Shown one piece after another: positions 19,601-26,514 of a stretch of DNA of 35,514 nucleotides. Positions within the stretch are counted from its first letter, which is position 1. Every line of letters begins with the position of its first letter. The notes under the pieces were generated by a model. The model was not told the DNA's origin, ran no database searches, and worked only from the letters and a program-made list of their open reading frames with translations. The position numbers and the translations under genes were made by a program. Source of the DNA: Pirellulales bacterium (GTDB lineage Bacteria > Planctomycetota > Planctomycetia > Pirellulales > Thermoguttaceae); NCBI GenBank assembly GCA_016935315.1, contig JAFGRD010000123.1, positions 1-35,514 of the forward strand, given 5' to 3'.

Positions 19601-21186
19601 AGGATCCGGTAGATCGGTTTGCTGCCGGGGGTCCACTGGGCCTCGGGGTCGAACGAATCGTCGACCTGATACAGGGCGTTGGTGACCTGCTGCGGTGTGC
19701 CGTCCACGTTGCTCGGCGCCGGCCAGGTCCGACTGTGGGCGCCGGCGTCGGAGGCCTCGACGAAGAACTCCACCACGGTCCCGTCCGGTTGCGAGGGGAC
19801 TTGGCCCCCGTAGACCCCGTCGCCCGCCGCGCCATCGCCGCTGGCCCCGTCGTCACGCATCGCCACGACCGTGTAGCTTGCCGCGTTGTACGTCGGGTAG
19901 GTGTTCTGGTCGTAAGTCGAAGTGTCGACGCGGTAGTGCAAGCTCACCGTCAGGCCGGTGTCCAACTCGTCGATGATTCGGGCCGTCACGACTACCGGAT
20001 CGGTCGCCCGGGGAATCACGGGCCCGTGGGCAACGTCCACCACCAACGGCGCGATGTCCGTTGTGGCCGCCGAGTTGGCCGCTCCCGGCGTGCCCTGGTC
20101 GGCCGTGCTGGCCTTCCAGTTTTGCCCATATTCGTTCGGCACCAGCAGATTGATCAGCTCCAGCGATTTCCCGCCGCCGTCGTGGTCGTCGGTCCACTGC
20201 CAGCCGCGATGAGTGTAGTCGAGCGGACCCAGCTCTCGCGATGCCCAGTCGCCCTCATCGGCGTAGCTTACGCGGTCGACGCGAACGCCGATGGAGTCGA
20301 CTACTTCGACTGTCTCGCCCCCATTGGCCAGGTGGCCCGACCAGCCGCCGATGACGTTCGTCACCCCCGGGTACTTGGCCGAGAAGGCCGCCACGTCGGC
20401 CGCGACGACCAGGTATCCGTCCTTGGGAATCGACACATTGGGAAACGCGAAGTCCACGCCGTCGGTGATCTGCCAGCCCGAAAGATCCACCGGCCCCGAG
20501 CCCTCGTTATGCAGCTCGATGTATTCCTCCAGATCATTTTGCGAGGAGGGGTGATACATGATCTCGGTGATCACGAGTTGGTGCGTGGGGTCGGGGACGG
20601 GCTGGCCGAGGTTCGGCTCGCCGGGTGTCGGAGCCGTGAAGTAGCCGCGCGTCGCCAGATTCGGCGACAAGCCATAGGAGACGTCGGGATACTGCTGCGG
20701 AAAGGCCGGGGCGTACTCGAACTCGATGGTCGTTCCGTTGGGCCGCACCAGCCCCAGGTATTCGCCGTCGCCGCTGAGCTTGAAGTTCGTGTGCAACTCG
20801 CCCGGCGGTCCGTTGGGGGCCTTTTCCGACGCAAAAACCAGCAGATAGTCGCCGGCCGCCAGGCTGTGCGTGGGGAACTGCCACTTGGTCAGGTTGTCTG
20901 CCTTGTCGGTCAGGTACCAGCCACCTAGCTCGATCGGAGAAGCCGTGGGGTTGTGGACCTCGATCCAGTCGACATGCTCCCCATCGCCATCGACGCGGCC
21001 GCTGTCGTTCAGCGCCATGAACTCGGAAATCACCAAACTGCCGTCCAGGAGCATTCGCGGCTCGAGCGGCTCGAACACGAGTCGGTCGTGTTGCCTGCGG
21101 GCAAGGCTCGATCCAGCAGTGGCCGGCTCACGGCGAAGCCGGCGATGACGGTACGCAGAGGTTATTCCCTTGAAGTTGCGCAGCAT
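10663..21186 (-). CDS. Giant secreted CotH-kinase / lamin-tail / beta-helix protein
   Basis: A protein of about 3507 aa. The ATG at 21186 has GGAG six bases upstream. The N-terminus is Arg-rich and carries LEPRMLLDG at 41-49, the LEPR-XLL motif of large exported planctomycete proteins. Domains by approximate residue: lamin-tail (LTD) 1 and 2 at 50-330 (LVISEFMALND, LVITEIMYHPSSQ); a CotH-type kinase at 520-800 ending in FVLIPHDLDSLM; a DNRLRE-like module at 975-1135; a right-handed beta-helix at 1190-1600; a second beta-helix at 1790-2180; LTD 3 and 4 from 2267 and 2420; a jelly-roll-like module at 2560-2720; LTD 5 to 7 from 2737, 2898 and 3045; and a dockerin-like pair at 3374-3435 (KVNATDMLLARNN, RVNATDMLIARNN). 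LTD and dockerin modules suggest a role in extracellular binding or assembly. CotH proteins are atypical kinases of spore-coat proteins; activity here is inference. Seven LTD copies, two helix modules and an inserted domain near 1640-1715 indicate growth by module duplication. Confidence 0.9.
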   Translation of the reverse strand: MLRNFKGITSAYRHRRLRREPATAGSSLARRQHDRLVFEPLEPRMLLDGSLVISEFMALNDSGRVDGDGEHVDWIEVHNPTASPIELGGWYLTDKADNLTKWQFPTHSLAAGDYLLVFASEKAPNGPPGELHTNFKLSGDGEYLGLVRPNGTTIEFEYAPAFPQQYPDVSYGLSPNLATRGYFTAPTPGEPNLGQPVPDPTHQLVITEIMYHPSSQNDLEEYIELHNEGSGPVDLSGWQITDGVDFAFPNVSIPKDGYLVVAADVAAFSAKYPGVTNVIGGWSGHLANGGETVEVVDSIGVRVDRVSYADEGDWASRELGPLDYTHRGWQWTDDHDGGGKSLELINLLVPNEYGQNWKASTADQGTPGAANSAATTDIAPLVVDVAHGPVIPRATDPVVVTARIIDELDTGLTVSLHYRVDTSTYDQNTYPTYNAASYTVVAMRDDGASGDGAAGDGVYGGQVPSQPDGTVVEFFVEASDAGAHSRTWPAPSNVDGTPQQVTNALYQVDDSFDPEAQWTPGSKPIYRILMTEAERLRLADIGDGGTGSEDDSNAQMNATFISVDGVDVELRYNAGVRNRGHGTRTGPPNNYRVNFANDRPWQSMTRININCQNTDSQILGMAMYQMAGLPAPNAVGVQVLVNGTDLSVNYGRMYGTYVSLEAPDTDFTARHFPQDGDGNLYKGLRLDDYSQEADFRYEGANPDAYRDTYFKMTNEDVDDWSDLIHMTDVLANAPEESYLAEVSTVIDVDQWLHWLALDALLLNRETGLSRGIGDDYTMYAGFNDPRFVLIPHDLDSLMQLSGSGATDQSIFAPADGVSGSNGVEALDRLLHHPDVTPLYYQAFLDLMGAFFNRTVLDPLIDRVLGPFAPASTIVGIKNYIDERTAEVLSQIPREFTIDSSLPVVGGYHLTGSPVAAITGTADASETYLVRVNGVDVDWSPREGTWAFGQGGIGATVLSFQDGVNPDATYAGTVDTEIRWSTPTADLSTETSINVDGSDDGGAVQALIRFDNIFGDGPGQVALTDPIARATLTLNVTDTGDNMQLHRMLSGWAETSNWNTFGGNGVQANGIEAMATADAVASAGSTGRITIDVTSSVLAWQAAPSSNHGWVLLPTGSGGVDFDSHEDGTGANRPMLSVTLDDGTPGTGGVPLNPGVNRIVVETFDNREGTGEPLETGYIDVWYDADQTENVIPAGNVSGEWSPVNGYYHVTGSITVPAGQTLTIQPGTAVYFDPGTRLTVNGRFLAEGLDDHRITLTRFGESGAWAGIVFSYGSYSTQVNHIAYADISYSDSAGDAVEMTNAQVVLENVNFNNHEESYYLDIHTSSIIVRNSTFPDLGSGELIHGTGFPTGGYALFEGNWFGRANGYNDVIDFTGGQRPGPILRVMNNYFSGGGDDALDLDSTDAHIEGNVFVDFHQDGSRDSKSHAIATGNDLDQSTEVTIVRNLFYDVDHAIIIKDGAHGTIVNNTIVNVYKKYTTTNATTAAINFFEDRPPQYEGNGVYLDGNIFYNVSALFEHLEPTTRPVAVTMNNSIVYPATDAEPVSWVGTGNLIGVDPLLSNPNPSDITEAGIRAAFALLPGSPAVGTGPNGVDMGGLIPAGATIAGEPPANTTETSATLTVGGPHIYGYKYRVNEGVWSTERAAVKTVGSITRVGSTATVTLTAHGYANGDVVDIYGSKQREYNGAFTVANATVNTFQVTVTGAPTSPATGTIIARRREPIVLSGLAAGDYTVEVIARDSAGIWQAEAEASVSKTWTVEAPGGAPASIPTNQAGQEALTDAPQDGPILAAAEIPAGNISVDTILTAADGPYTFTGSVVVDSGVTLTIEPGTTLFFEDNTSLTINGRLLAEGTKYQQIRFTHVPNGGSWNGLQFADTMQDNRLSYAVLEYATTNDGLVGVVNSNLLIDHCTFDHAQRRRIRTLDSTLIVRNSTFTDIFGPGEAPITDNLSEHIWGRASDSGQFLIENNVFGTTKGHNDVIDVDGHSSPATVMQYLNNVFLGGGDDALDLEGDALIEGNTFMHIRKDQWNTGTGDSNVISAGAGHDFTMARNTFYDVDHIAQVKDDAFLTLVNNTLVGGVISAVYFVRPGDTSGPGRGAYVEGNIFAETAVIFNEVQVDTDLVAHRNIMPAAYHVYGTGNLDEDPRLADPTVGDFHLLPGSPAVAAGPNGQDMGAMVPGGPSIAGEPPATTAQTAATLTVGGPGIAAYRYRVNGGVWSSETPVASPIVLTGLADGDYTVEVQGKNRANVWQDEADASVSQTWAVDTSPLPLRVRINEVLAINTAAVEHEGTYPDLIELYNAGPNAVDLAGMSLSDNSPNPAKYVFPSSRPAETTIPAGGYLVVYADNDTGTSGLHLGFALDGDGEAVLLYDTAANGGALLDSVEFGMQLADLSIGRIGHRAEWALCQPTLGTANVAQRTGNPATLKINEWFANGDVRLADDFLELYNADPLPVPLAGLYLSDRPYGQPDMHEIAPLSFVAGSGYAVFVADSDTAAGANHVGFKLSSGQELLGLFDAQLKQIDKIVYYPQTTDVAEGRAPDGAESYAFSRLPTPGVSNPFPATITVPLIAMDSVWSYDQSGAAADPNWNQPEFTPVPAWPSGPGVLGVEDSTLPSPINTPLSLGSPQVMTYYFRTHFTLDADPASVVLTMSTLIDDGAIFYLNGQQVYQLGMGPPVRSVGDADPEGPFTLPTGSLRQGDNVLAVEVHQTSDTSSDVVFGMTLDATITVSEDARVAQAMALLDGLRVTEIMYHPAENTDTEFVELQNVGAATLDLTGARLAGGIDFTFPALMLAPGDYVVVVSNREAFARAYGPGNNVAGEFSGSLCNCGEELVLQLAAPLEAAVLRFEYSDAWYPTTDGDGYALQIRDPAAKAASWSQSQSWQTGTVLGGTPGSAEGTPRRDVVINEVLTHTDPPLVDSIELYNTTADPIDVGGWYLSDSDAAYLKFRIPDGTTIPAFGYVVFDEDDFNPTPLNPGPNDFALDGAHGDEVYLVAAGADGKPTRFVDYAIFGAAKNGESFGRWPNGEGPLYPMSQRTLDPAHGQNSGPRVGPVIISEVQYNPGTFPDAEEFEFVEIYNPTAAPVGLAHWRLGKGVDFDFPADAVLDAYGVAVVVPFDPADTDAAVAFRTHYGIDASVRLWGPFSGHLDDGGERVQLQRPDTPPPDEPGFYPRLLEDEVVYDDEGSWPVEADGTGSSLYRLQPESWGNDGTMWTSGPPTPGSVEYAAPGRVVARHVFYNFSSFDGNNAAANALDDGAIAPDKTALLPGQTATFANYTSYTRGINGVMIDIAGVPGDTVLDAGDFQFRVGNSNTPSTWAITPAPSSVTLRLGAGQGGSDRVTIIWPDYAISKQWLQVTVLANADTGLLSDDVFYFGNAVGEAGNSTLDAKVNATDMLLARNNPRNFLNPAPIDFHADFNRDARVNATDMLIARNNQTNFLNALRLITVPGVKAAESAALDAVWKKTAVEEAATPQSSPAKMTWLYEFEKLQAKQNPAKNVQAADQAIDALLADPR

Positions 21187-21391
21187 GACGATCTCCATTG
21201 AACGATCGCACGAACACACCGGGATACCACGGCCACCGTGGCCGCGAGTGTGATCGGCGCCAAGCAGGGCAAAACTGTTCCGTTGAGGTCCCATGACGGC
21301 CGAGCGAGCCGGCCTGACGTCCACACCGTTGCCTCGGGGCAAATAGGCCTCGTGTGGCCGTATCGTCCGCCGCCTGCCGAACCTAACGCTC

Positions 21392-21419
21392 ATTCTAACA
21401 GGAAACACCGACAAAACAA
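21392..21419 (-). promoter_or_regulatory. Promoter candidate for the giant CotH/LTD gene
   Basis: On the minus strand TTGTTT (21414-21419) precedes TAGAAT (21392-21397) with a 16-base spacer. The -10 box matches TATAAT at five of six positions; the -35 box is weak. The leader would be about 200 bases. Confidence 0.35.
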
Positions 21420-21723
21420 GAATCTCGTGAAAAACACGTCTGCGATGCCGCCGCTGGCTAAAATCCCCCCCCAATCGAGACGGTCTGCCGCTCGCAAATC
21501 GCCTTCGGGAAACGGGCCCGCAAGCGACGTGATGTGATCCGGCCGTGGTGCCTTGCGAACCGGCGATCCCGGCGTGGCGGTAGCGTGTGCGTACGAGCGC
21601 CCCGCCCCGTCCGGCGGGTGCGCCCGGAACCAGAACGAGTTGGCCCCCGACAACGCAGGCAGCGCAGTCAGCAACTTGTAGCTGAAGTGCTGCAAATACT
21701 CTAGACGCACCAGGGCAAATCTG

Positions 21724-21732
21724 TGATACAAT
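21724..21732 (+). promoter_or_regulatory. Extended -10 promoter candidate for the LamG gene
   Basis: TGATACAAT (21724-21732) fits the TGN plus TATAAT-like pattern of extended -10 promoters. No good -35 box is visible. The transcript would start about 80 bases before the ATG at 21821. Confidence 0.35.
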
Positions 21733-21820
21733 CACGGCAACATCGGCCAGGACGTGGTCCGGGCCTGGCGACCAACGGGCAGTTCCCGGTTCAGAGGTGT
21801 TCAGAGAAGGAGGCACTTCC

Positions 21821-24800
21821 ATGGCGCGTCGTAAGAGACCTCTTCGCTTGTTGCGGCCGCGTTGCGAACGATTGGAGCCTCGGCTGGTCTTGTCGGGCGC
21901 CGGGTTGAGCAGCCTGGCGGTCGAGCCGCTGCTGCGCTTGCCGGATACGGTCGGTTTCGACGGCGTGGACGACCTGATCGAGATCACCGACCGGCCGGAG
22001 CTGAACACCAACGAGTTTACGATTGCCCTGTGGATGAAGGCCGCCGACGCGACCGCGGGCACGCAGTCGCTGATCGCCCGGGGCGAAGACTGGACCTTGG
22101 ACAAGGCCCAATGGGTAGTCGAGCTGAACGACGCGCGGAACCCTGGCAAGCTCCAACTCTGGTACGAGCAGGCCAACGACGCCGATCACTGTTTCGCCAC
22201 CGACACGATCATCGAATCGGGCAGGTGGTACCATTTCGCCGCAACCCGCGCGGCGGACGGCCAGGTGGAGATCTACCTCGACGGCCAGCGGGAGTTGGAG
22301 AGAATCGACCCGAGCCAACCGGCGTCGGTGAACACGCCCGTTTTGTTGGGCGCCCGGCGGAACCGACCCGGGCAAGTGCAGGACTACTTCGACGGTTCCT
22401 TGCACGAGGTGATCGTCTTCGACGAGGTGCTCTCTTCGCAGGCGATCGACGAGCTCATGGAGCAGACCCGGCCGGAAGCGTGTTCGATCGGCGATCGGAT
22501 CGAGGTCAGCCCCGCGGGCGCCTACGCCGACGTGGCCATGAACAGTGACGGCAGCTTCGTCACCGTCTGGACGGAATCGGTCGAGGAGAGCGACGAGGTA
22601 TTCGCCCGGCAATTCGACGCCCAGGGCAACCCGCTGGGCGGGCCGATCGCCGTCAACACGACCACCGCCGGCGGGCAAAAGGACGCGGCTGTGGCCGCGC
22701 GGCCGGATGGCGGTTTCGCGGTGGTTTGGTCGAGCGAGCTTTCCGGCTCCCAGGCGATCCGTGCCCGACTCTTCAGTTCCGACGGCACGCCGCTGGGCGG
22801 CGAGTTGCCCGTCGGGGTCCACGCGGACGCCCACTGGGGCCGACCCGACGTGGCGGTCGACGGTCAGGGGAATTTCGTGGTCGCTTGGAACGGTCGCTGG
22901 GACGGCGAAGGCGTGCTGGCTCGGCGATTCGACCGACAGGGGGACCCGCTCGGTGACGCCTTCCAGGTCGACACCCAGTCGCACACGGGCTACGGCTGGC
23001 CACAGGTGGCGATGAACGACGCCGGCTGGTCTGCGATTGCCTCGCCGCGGGGCGAGTGGACCACGACGGATTTGCTGACCTACGATCCCGGCGGCAGGCC
23101 GATTTCCGCCAGCGAGATCGACACCCTTTACGGCGCCGGCTTGGCGATCAACGACGATGGCCTGCTGGCGCTTTCCTGGATCGGAAACTACACCGGCCAG
23201 CCGATCGGCGACCCCTTCGCGCTGTATGCCCAGATCTTCAGCATCCAGGGACACGAGGTGGGCCCGCGAGTGTTGGTCACTCCCGGCAAGGCAGGCGGCC
23301 TCGACTGGAACATCTACGACAGCGACGTGGCAATCACCCACGAGTCCTTCGTAGTGACGTGGAAGGACTATGTCTTTGACGAGAACGGCTGCCACAGCAA
23401 CGGGCTCTATGCCTCGCGGTTCGACCTGGAAGGCCGGCTGCTGGGCGAGGAGCTCGAGTTGGGTGATCCGGTCGAGCAGGAGTTCTACCCGGCCGTGGCC
23501 ATGGCCGAGAATGGCCCTTACGTGGTTGCCTGGCAGCGGCTGTGGGGCGACGGGGTATTTGCCAGGACCGTGGGCTGCCCGATTCCGGGCACAGGAGAAA
23601 CGCCCGATCCCCTGTTGCGGATCGAGGATCGCCACCAGTTCGACGGTGTTGACGACTACCTTGCCATCGACCAGGCGAACTTGAATATCAACCAGTACAC
23701 CGTCGGCTTCTGGTTCCAGGCCGACGACCCCGGCCATGGCGAACAGACGCTGATCGCCCGCGGCGAGGACGTCCGCGACAAGGCGCAATGGATCGTGCAA
23801 CTCAATGCCGACCAGAACCCGGGCAAGCTCCAGTTGTGGTACGAAGACCGCAACGACCGCGACGCGTACTTCGCCAGCGAGACGACCATCAACGCCGGCC
23901 AGTGGTACTACGCGACGATCACCCGCTCGTCCGACGGCCACGTGCAGATCTTTGTCAACGGAGCCCTGGAGCGGTCGGCGCATAGCTCGCGCCTGCCGGT
24001 GTCAGCCGAAGTGCCGGTTCTGATCGGTGCGCGGACCAATGCGCCGAACAAGATCCAGGACTACTTCGACGGGGCAATCGACGACCTGACGATCTTCGAC
24101 GAGGTGCTCTCGGCCTATCAGATCAATCGGCTGATGTTGAGCACGCTGCACGGGCAGGAGCCGGTCGGTCCGGTCTACACGCACGCGGGGCCGATCGAGC
24201 TGAACGGCGTGGACCAGTATCTCTCGATTGACGACGACGCGTTAGACACGTCGGTCTACACGATCGCGTTGAGTTTCCGCGCCGACAACCCCGGCCTCGG
24301 TACGCAGTCGTTGATCGCTCGCGGCGAGGACTTCGCTGCGGACAAGGCCCAATGGGTCGTGGAGCTCAACGACGCGCACAGCCCGGGAAGAGTTCAGCTC
24401 TGGTACGAGGAAGCCAATGACCGCGACCACTACTTTACGGCCCCCACGACCATCGAGGCCGACAGCTGGTACCACGCTGCCTTCACCCGAGCGGCCGACG
24501 GAACGGTGCGGATCTACATCGACGGCCAGCAGGTCTACGAGGAGACCGATCCGGCGCAGCCCGCGTCCGTAGACACTCCGGTACTGATCGGCGCGCGCAC
24601 CAACCGGCCGGACCGTTTCCAAGACTACTTCGACGGCACGATCGAGGACGTCCAGATCTACAATTACGCGATGGGGCCCGCTGAAATCGAGGAACTCGTT
24701 TCGCCGCCGCGGTTGGAGCTGTTGAGTCCGGTCGACGGCGAGGTCTTTGCCAACGGCGAGGTTCCCCTGTCGCTGAGCATGGATCGGCCGCTGACGGCGT

Positions 24801-26074
24801 TGTCGTACAGCCTCGACGGCGCCGAGGCGGTTAGCCTGATCGGCCAGAACTGGGTGTACCAGGAGAACCCCGACGCTGCGATCGTCCGCTCCCTCGGCTC
24901 GGGCACGGTGGAGTTTGAATACGACAAGCCGGAATACGCCGTGGCGGCCCGCTGGCAATACGAGTACAGCACTGCGGCCGGCACGGAAACCGTCGCGGAA
25001 GACTTGCCGCAGGACGCCTGGGACCATGATGCGGGCAAGGTGGCTGTGCGCGTCGTCTACCCCGACTCGACTACCGCCGCGGTCCGTACCCAGTACAGCA
25101 CGGGAATCTGGCACGACTGGGATGACTTGGGGCCCAATAACCCCGGCGGCAACGGCAACGACGCTGGTGTGCTCTACGATGGCAACTGGGCTACCGGGGC
25201 CGCCTACCACAACGGGGCGCGGCAATGGCTCACGTCGGTCGCCGGGACCTACGTGAAGTTCCAGGAGGAAGCGATCTGGTGGGACGTGCAACTGGTCGAA
25301 GGCGCGATCCAGCGAACCGTCGACGTCGCGCCCGGCCTACACACCATGACCATCTTCGGCACGGACACGCTGGGCAAAACCTCGTCGGTCACCGTCCGCT
25401 TCACGGTCGAGGCAGACATGCCGGTCGTCAACGGCGACTTCGAGATGGGCGAGTTGGGGCCGTGGGTGTTGACCGATTCGGGCGCCGTGGTCACGGCCGA
25501 CTTGTTCACGCCGGGCATTCCGCCGGCCGGCGGGACCTACATGGGCTATATCACCACCGGCAGGAATGAACTGCCCTCGGATCTCCACTTCGCGGATCTC
25601 GACGGCAACGGCGTCCCGGAGAGGGAGTACTCGGCCTTGGCCATGGAAGTGTCGACGCCGACGGTGGCCGTCGTGGAAGTCGATCTGAACTTCCTCACTG
25701 AGGAGGTGATGCCCGGCGGCTCCTTCAGCGCTTCCGACCTGCTTGGCGTGACCACCGGCGCGGTCACGGACGCGGAGGCCTACAAGCTGCTTCTCGCCGT
25801 AGCCGCCACCGACGGCAGCTATACCGGGACGGCGACACCGCTGACGGCCAACGACTTTTCTGACGAGCTGATCTGGGATAACCCCTACGGCAGCTACCCG
25901 ACGATCGCCGATGTGAGCCAGTTCAACGGCCAAACCGGCTTTCACCGCTACAGCTTCGTTTTGGAGGCGGGTACCCATACACTGACGTTTTTCGTCGCCG
26001 ACAGTCACACCGACGGCGGCGCCACCGCCATGCTGATCGACAATCTCACGATCCACCCGCAAGGGGATTATTGA
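21821..26074 (+). CDS. Large secreted protein with three LamG domains and a repeat domain
   Basis: A 1417-aa protein. The start at 21821 has AAGGAGG (21807-21813) seven bases upstream. The basic N-terminus carries LEPRLVLSG at 18-26, a LEPR-XLL motif. Three LamG/concanavalin-like domains follow at about residues 42-216, 603-776 and 791-960; each contains IARGED, a KAQWxVxLN strand, PGKLQLWYE or a near variant, and a closing YFDG. Such domains bind carbohydrates or proteins. Between the first two lies a region of repeats ending in forms of 'FDxQGxPLG' (GNPLGG, GTPLGG, GDPLGD), likely blades of a beta-propeller. The last 220 residues start 'VVNGDFEMGELGPWV', resemble a choice-of-anchor type beta-sandwich and end in TLTIHPQGDY. 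No PEP-CTERM or dockerin is present. The gene is divergent from the giant CotH/LTD gene, and a hairpin repeat starts at its stop codon. Confidence 0.85.
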   Translation: MARRKRPLRLLRPRCERLEPRLVLSGAGLSSLAVEPLLRLPDTVGFDGVDDLIEITDRPELNTNEFTIALWMKAADATAGTQSLIARGEDWTLDKAQWVVELNDARNPGKLQLWYEQANDADHCFATDTIIESGRWYHFAATRAADGQVEIYLDGQRELERIDPSQPASVNTPVLLGARRNRPGQVQDYFDGSLHEVIVFDEVLSSQAIDELMEQTRPEACSIGDRIEVSPAGAYADVAMNSDGSFVTVWTESVEESDEVFARQFDAQGNPLGGPIAVNTTTAGGQKDAAVAARPDGGFAVVWSSELSGSQAIRARLFSSDGTPLGGELPVGVHADAHWGRPDVAVDGQGNFVVAWNGRWDGEGVLARRFDRQGDPLGDAFQVDTQSHTGYGWPQVAMNDAGWSAIASPRGEWTTTDLLTYDPGGRPISASEIDTLYGAGLAINDDGLLALSWIGNYTGQPIGDPFALYAQIFSIQGHEVGPRVLVTPGKAGGLDWNIYDSDVAITHESFVVTWKDYVFDENGCHSNGLYASRFDLEGRLLGEELELGDPVEQEFYPAVAMAENGPYVVAWQRLWGDGVFARTVGCPIPGTGETPDPLLRIEDRHQFDGVDDYLAIDQANLNINQYTVGFWFQADDPGHGEQTLIARGEDVRDKAQWIVQLNADQNPGKLQLWYEDRNDRDAYFASETTINAGQWYYATITRSSDGHVQIFVNGALERSAHSSRLPVSAEVPVLIGARTNAPNKIQDYFDGAIDDLTIFDEVLSAYQINRLMLSTLHGQEPVGPVYTHAGPIELNGVDQYLSIDDDALDTSVYTIALSFRADNPGLGTQSLIARGEDFAADKAQWVVELNDAHSPGRVQLWYEEANDRDHYFTAPTTIEADSWYHAAFTRAADGTVRIYIDGQQVYEETDPAQPASVDTPVLIGARTNRPDRFQDYFDGTIEDVQIYNYAMGPAEIEELVSPPRLELLSPVDGEVFANGEVPLSLSMDRPLTALSYSLDGAEAVSLIGQNWVYQENPDAAIVRSLGSGTVEFEYDKPEYAVAARWQYEYSTAAGTETVAEDLPQDAWDHDAGKVAVRVVYPDSTTAAVRTQYSTGIWHDWDDLGPNNPGGNGNDAGVLYDGNWATGAAYHNGARQWLTSVAGTYVKFQEEAIWWDVQLVEGAIQRTVDVAPGLHTMTIFGTDTLGKTSSVTVRFTVEADMPVVNGDFEMGELGPWVLTDSGAVVTADLFTPGIPPAGGTYMGYITTGRNELPSDLHFADLDGNGVPEREYSALAMEVSTPTVAVVEVDLNFLTEEVMPGGSFSASDLLGVTTGAVTDAEAYKLLLAVAATDGSYTGTATPLTANDFSDELIWDNPYGSYPTIADVSQFNGQTGFHRYSFVLEAGTHTLTFFVADSHTDGGATAMLIDNLTIHPQGDY

Positions 26075-26150
26075 CGGTTGCCCACTCAATGCGCGAGGGC
26101 ACCCCACGGGAGCCCGACTGTTCGGGCTTCCCATTGGTCGGCCTTGATCG
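26071..26150. repeat. Intergenic hairpin repeat, copy 1
   Basis: This copy starts at the stop codon of the LamG gene (TTGAC at 26071) and shares about three quarters of its bases with 31365-31445. Its core, GGGAGCCCGA then TCGGGCTTCCC across a 4-base loop (26108-26132), folds into a strong hairpin with one bulge. It might also terminate the LamG transcript, although no T-tract follows. Confidence 0.7.
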
Positions 26151-26514
26151 CTTGCAGGCTCAGCAACAATGGCAAAACGCCCAACCCGCGCAGCACGGGT
26201 CCGCTGGTGGCCTTCGCCCGGCTCGCTTTGCTCGTCACTCTCGGCCGCCGGCACCATGTATGGGCGCGTCGCCCGTACACACCTTTCCCGAGTGCTTGAC
26301 AGCCGGATACGTGTCGCGTACGCTCAGTTCCATGTAGCTATCGCCAATGGGAGCGACGGGAGCGATTGGGGACGGGCATGCCCGCCGATGCTCGACCTGA
26401 ATCGGTGAGTGTCCCGCATTCCCGGCATTCTCCCTGCCTGTGCAATTGGCGAGTGCTCCGAGTGAACGATAGACGATCCGCAATCCCCCGACCCGTGTAT
26501 GCAGAGGCACCATC
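26151..26514. other. Intergenic region with a promoter
   Basis: Together with the repeat just before it, this makes a 440-base gap between two secreted-protein genes. Apart from the promoter at 26296-26324 I see nothing in it; short open frames lack ribosome sites and recognisable content. Confidence 0.5.
26296..26324 (+). promoter_or_regulatory. Promoter candidate for the 26515 gene
   Basis: A perfect TTGACA -35 box (26296-26301) is followed after exactly 17 bases by TACGCT (26319-26324), which keeps the T, A and final T of the -10 consensus. The predicted leader is about 185 bases. Confidence 0.45.

Larger units (their letters stand above)
21187..21820. other. Divergent regulatory region between two large secreted-protein genes
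   Basis: This 634-base region lies between the giant minus-strand gene and the LamG gene. It contains a promoter candidate for each direction and no convincing gene. A 114-codon minus-strand open frame (21390-21731) overlaps both promoter candidates and has no recognisable domain. The two genes could be co-regulated from here. Confidence 0.5.

Noticed and set aside
13648-20928. Three very long plus-strand open frames (about 620 to 790 codons) opposite the giant gene.
   Set aside because: They mirror the codon pattern of the minus-strand gene, whose translation has recognisable domains throughout. Their own products are Val/Arg/Gly/Asp-rich with no domain, start site or signal peptide.
21390-21731. 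A 114-codon minus-strand open frame in the divergent intergenic region.
   Set aside because: It overlaps both promoter candidates, and the sequence shows no domain or conserved motif.
21791-23983. A 730-codon minus-strand open frame opposite the LamG gene.
   Set aside because: It is the antisense of clear LamG domains and has no ribosome site or family features.
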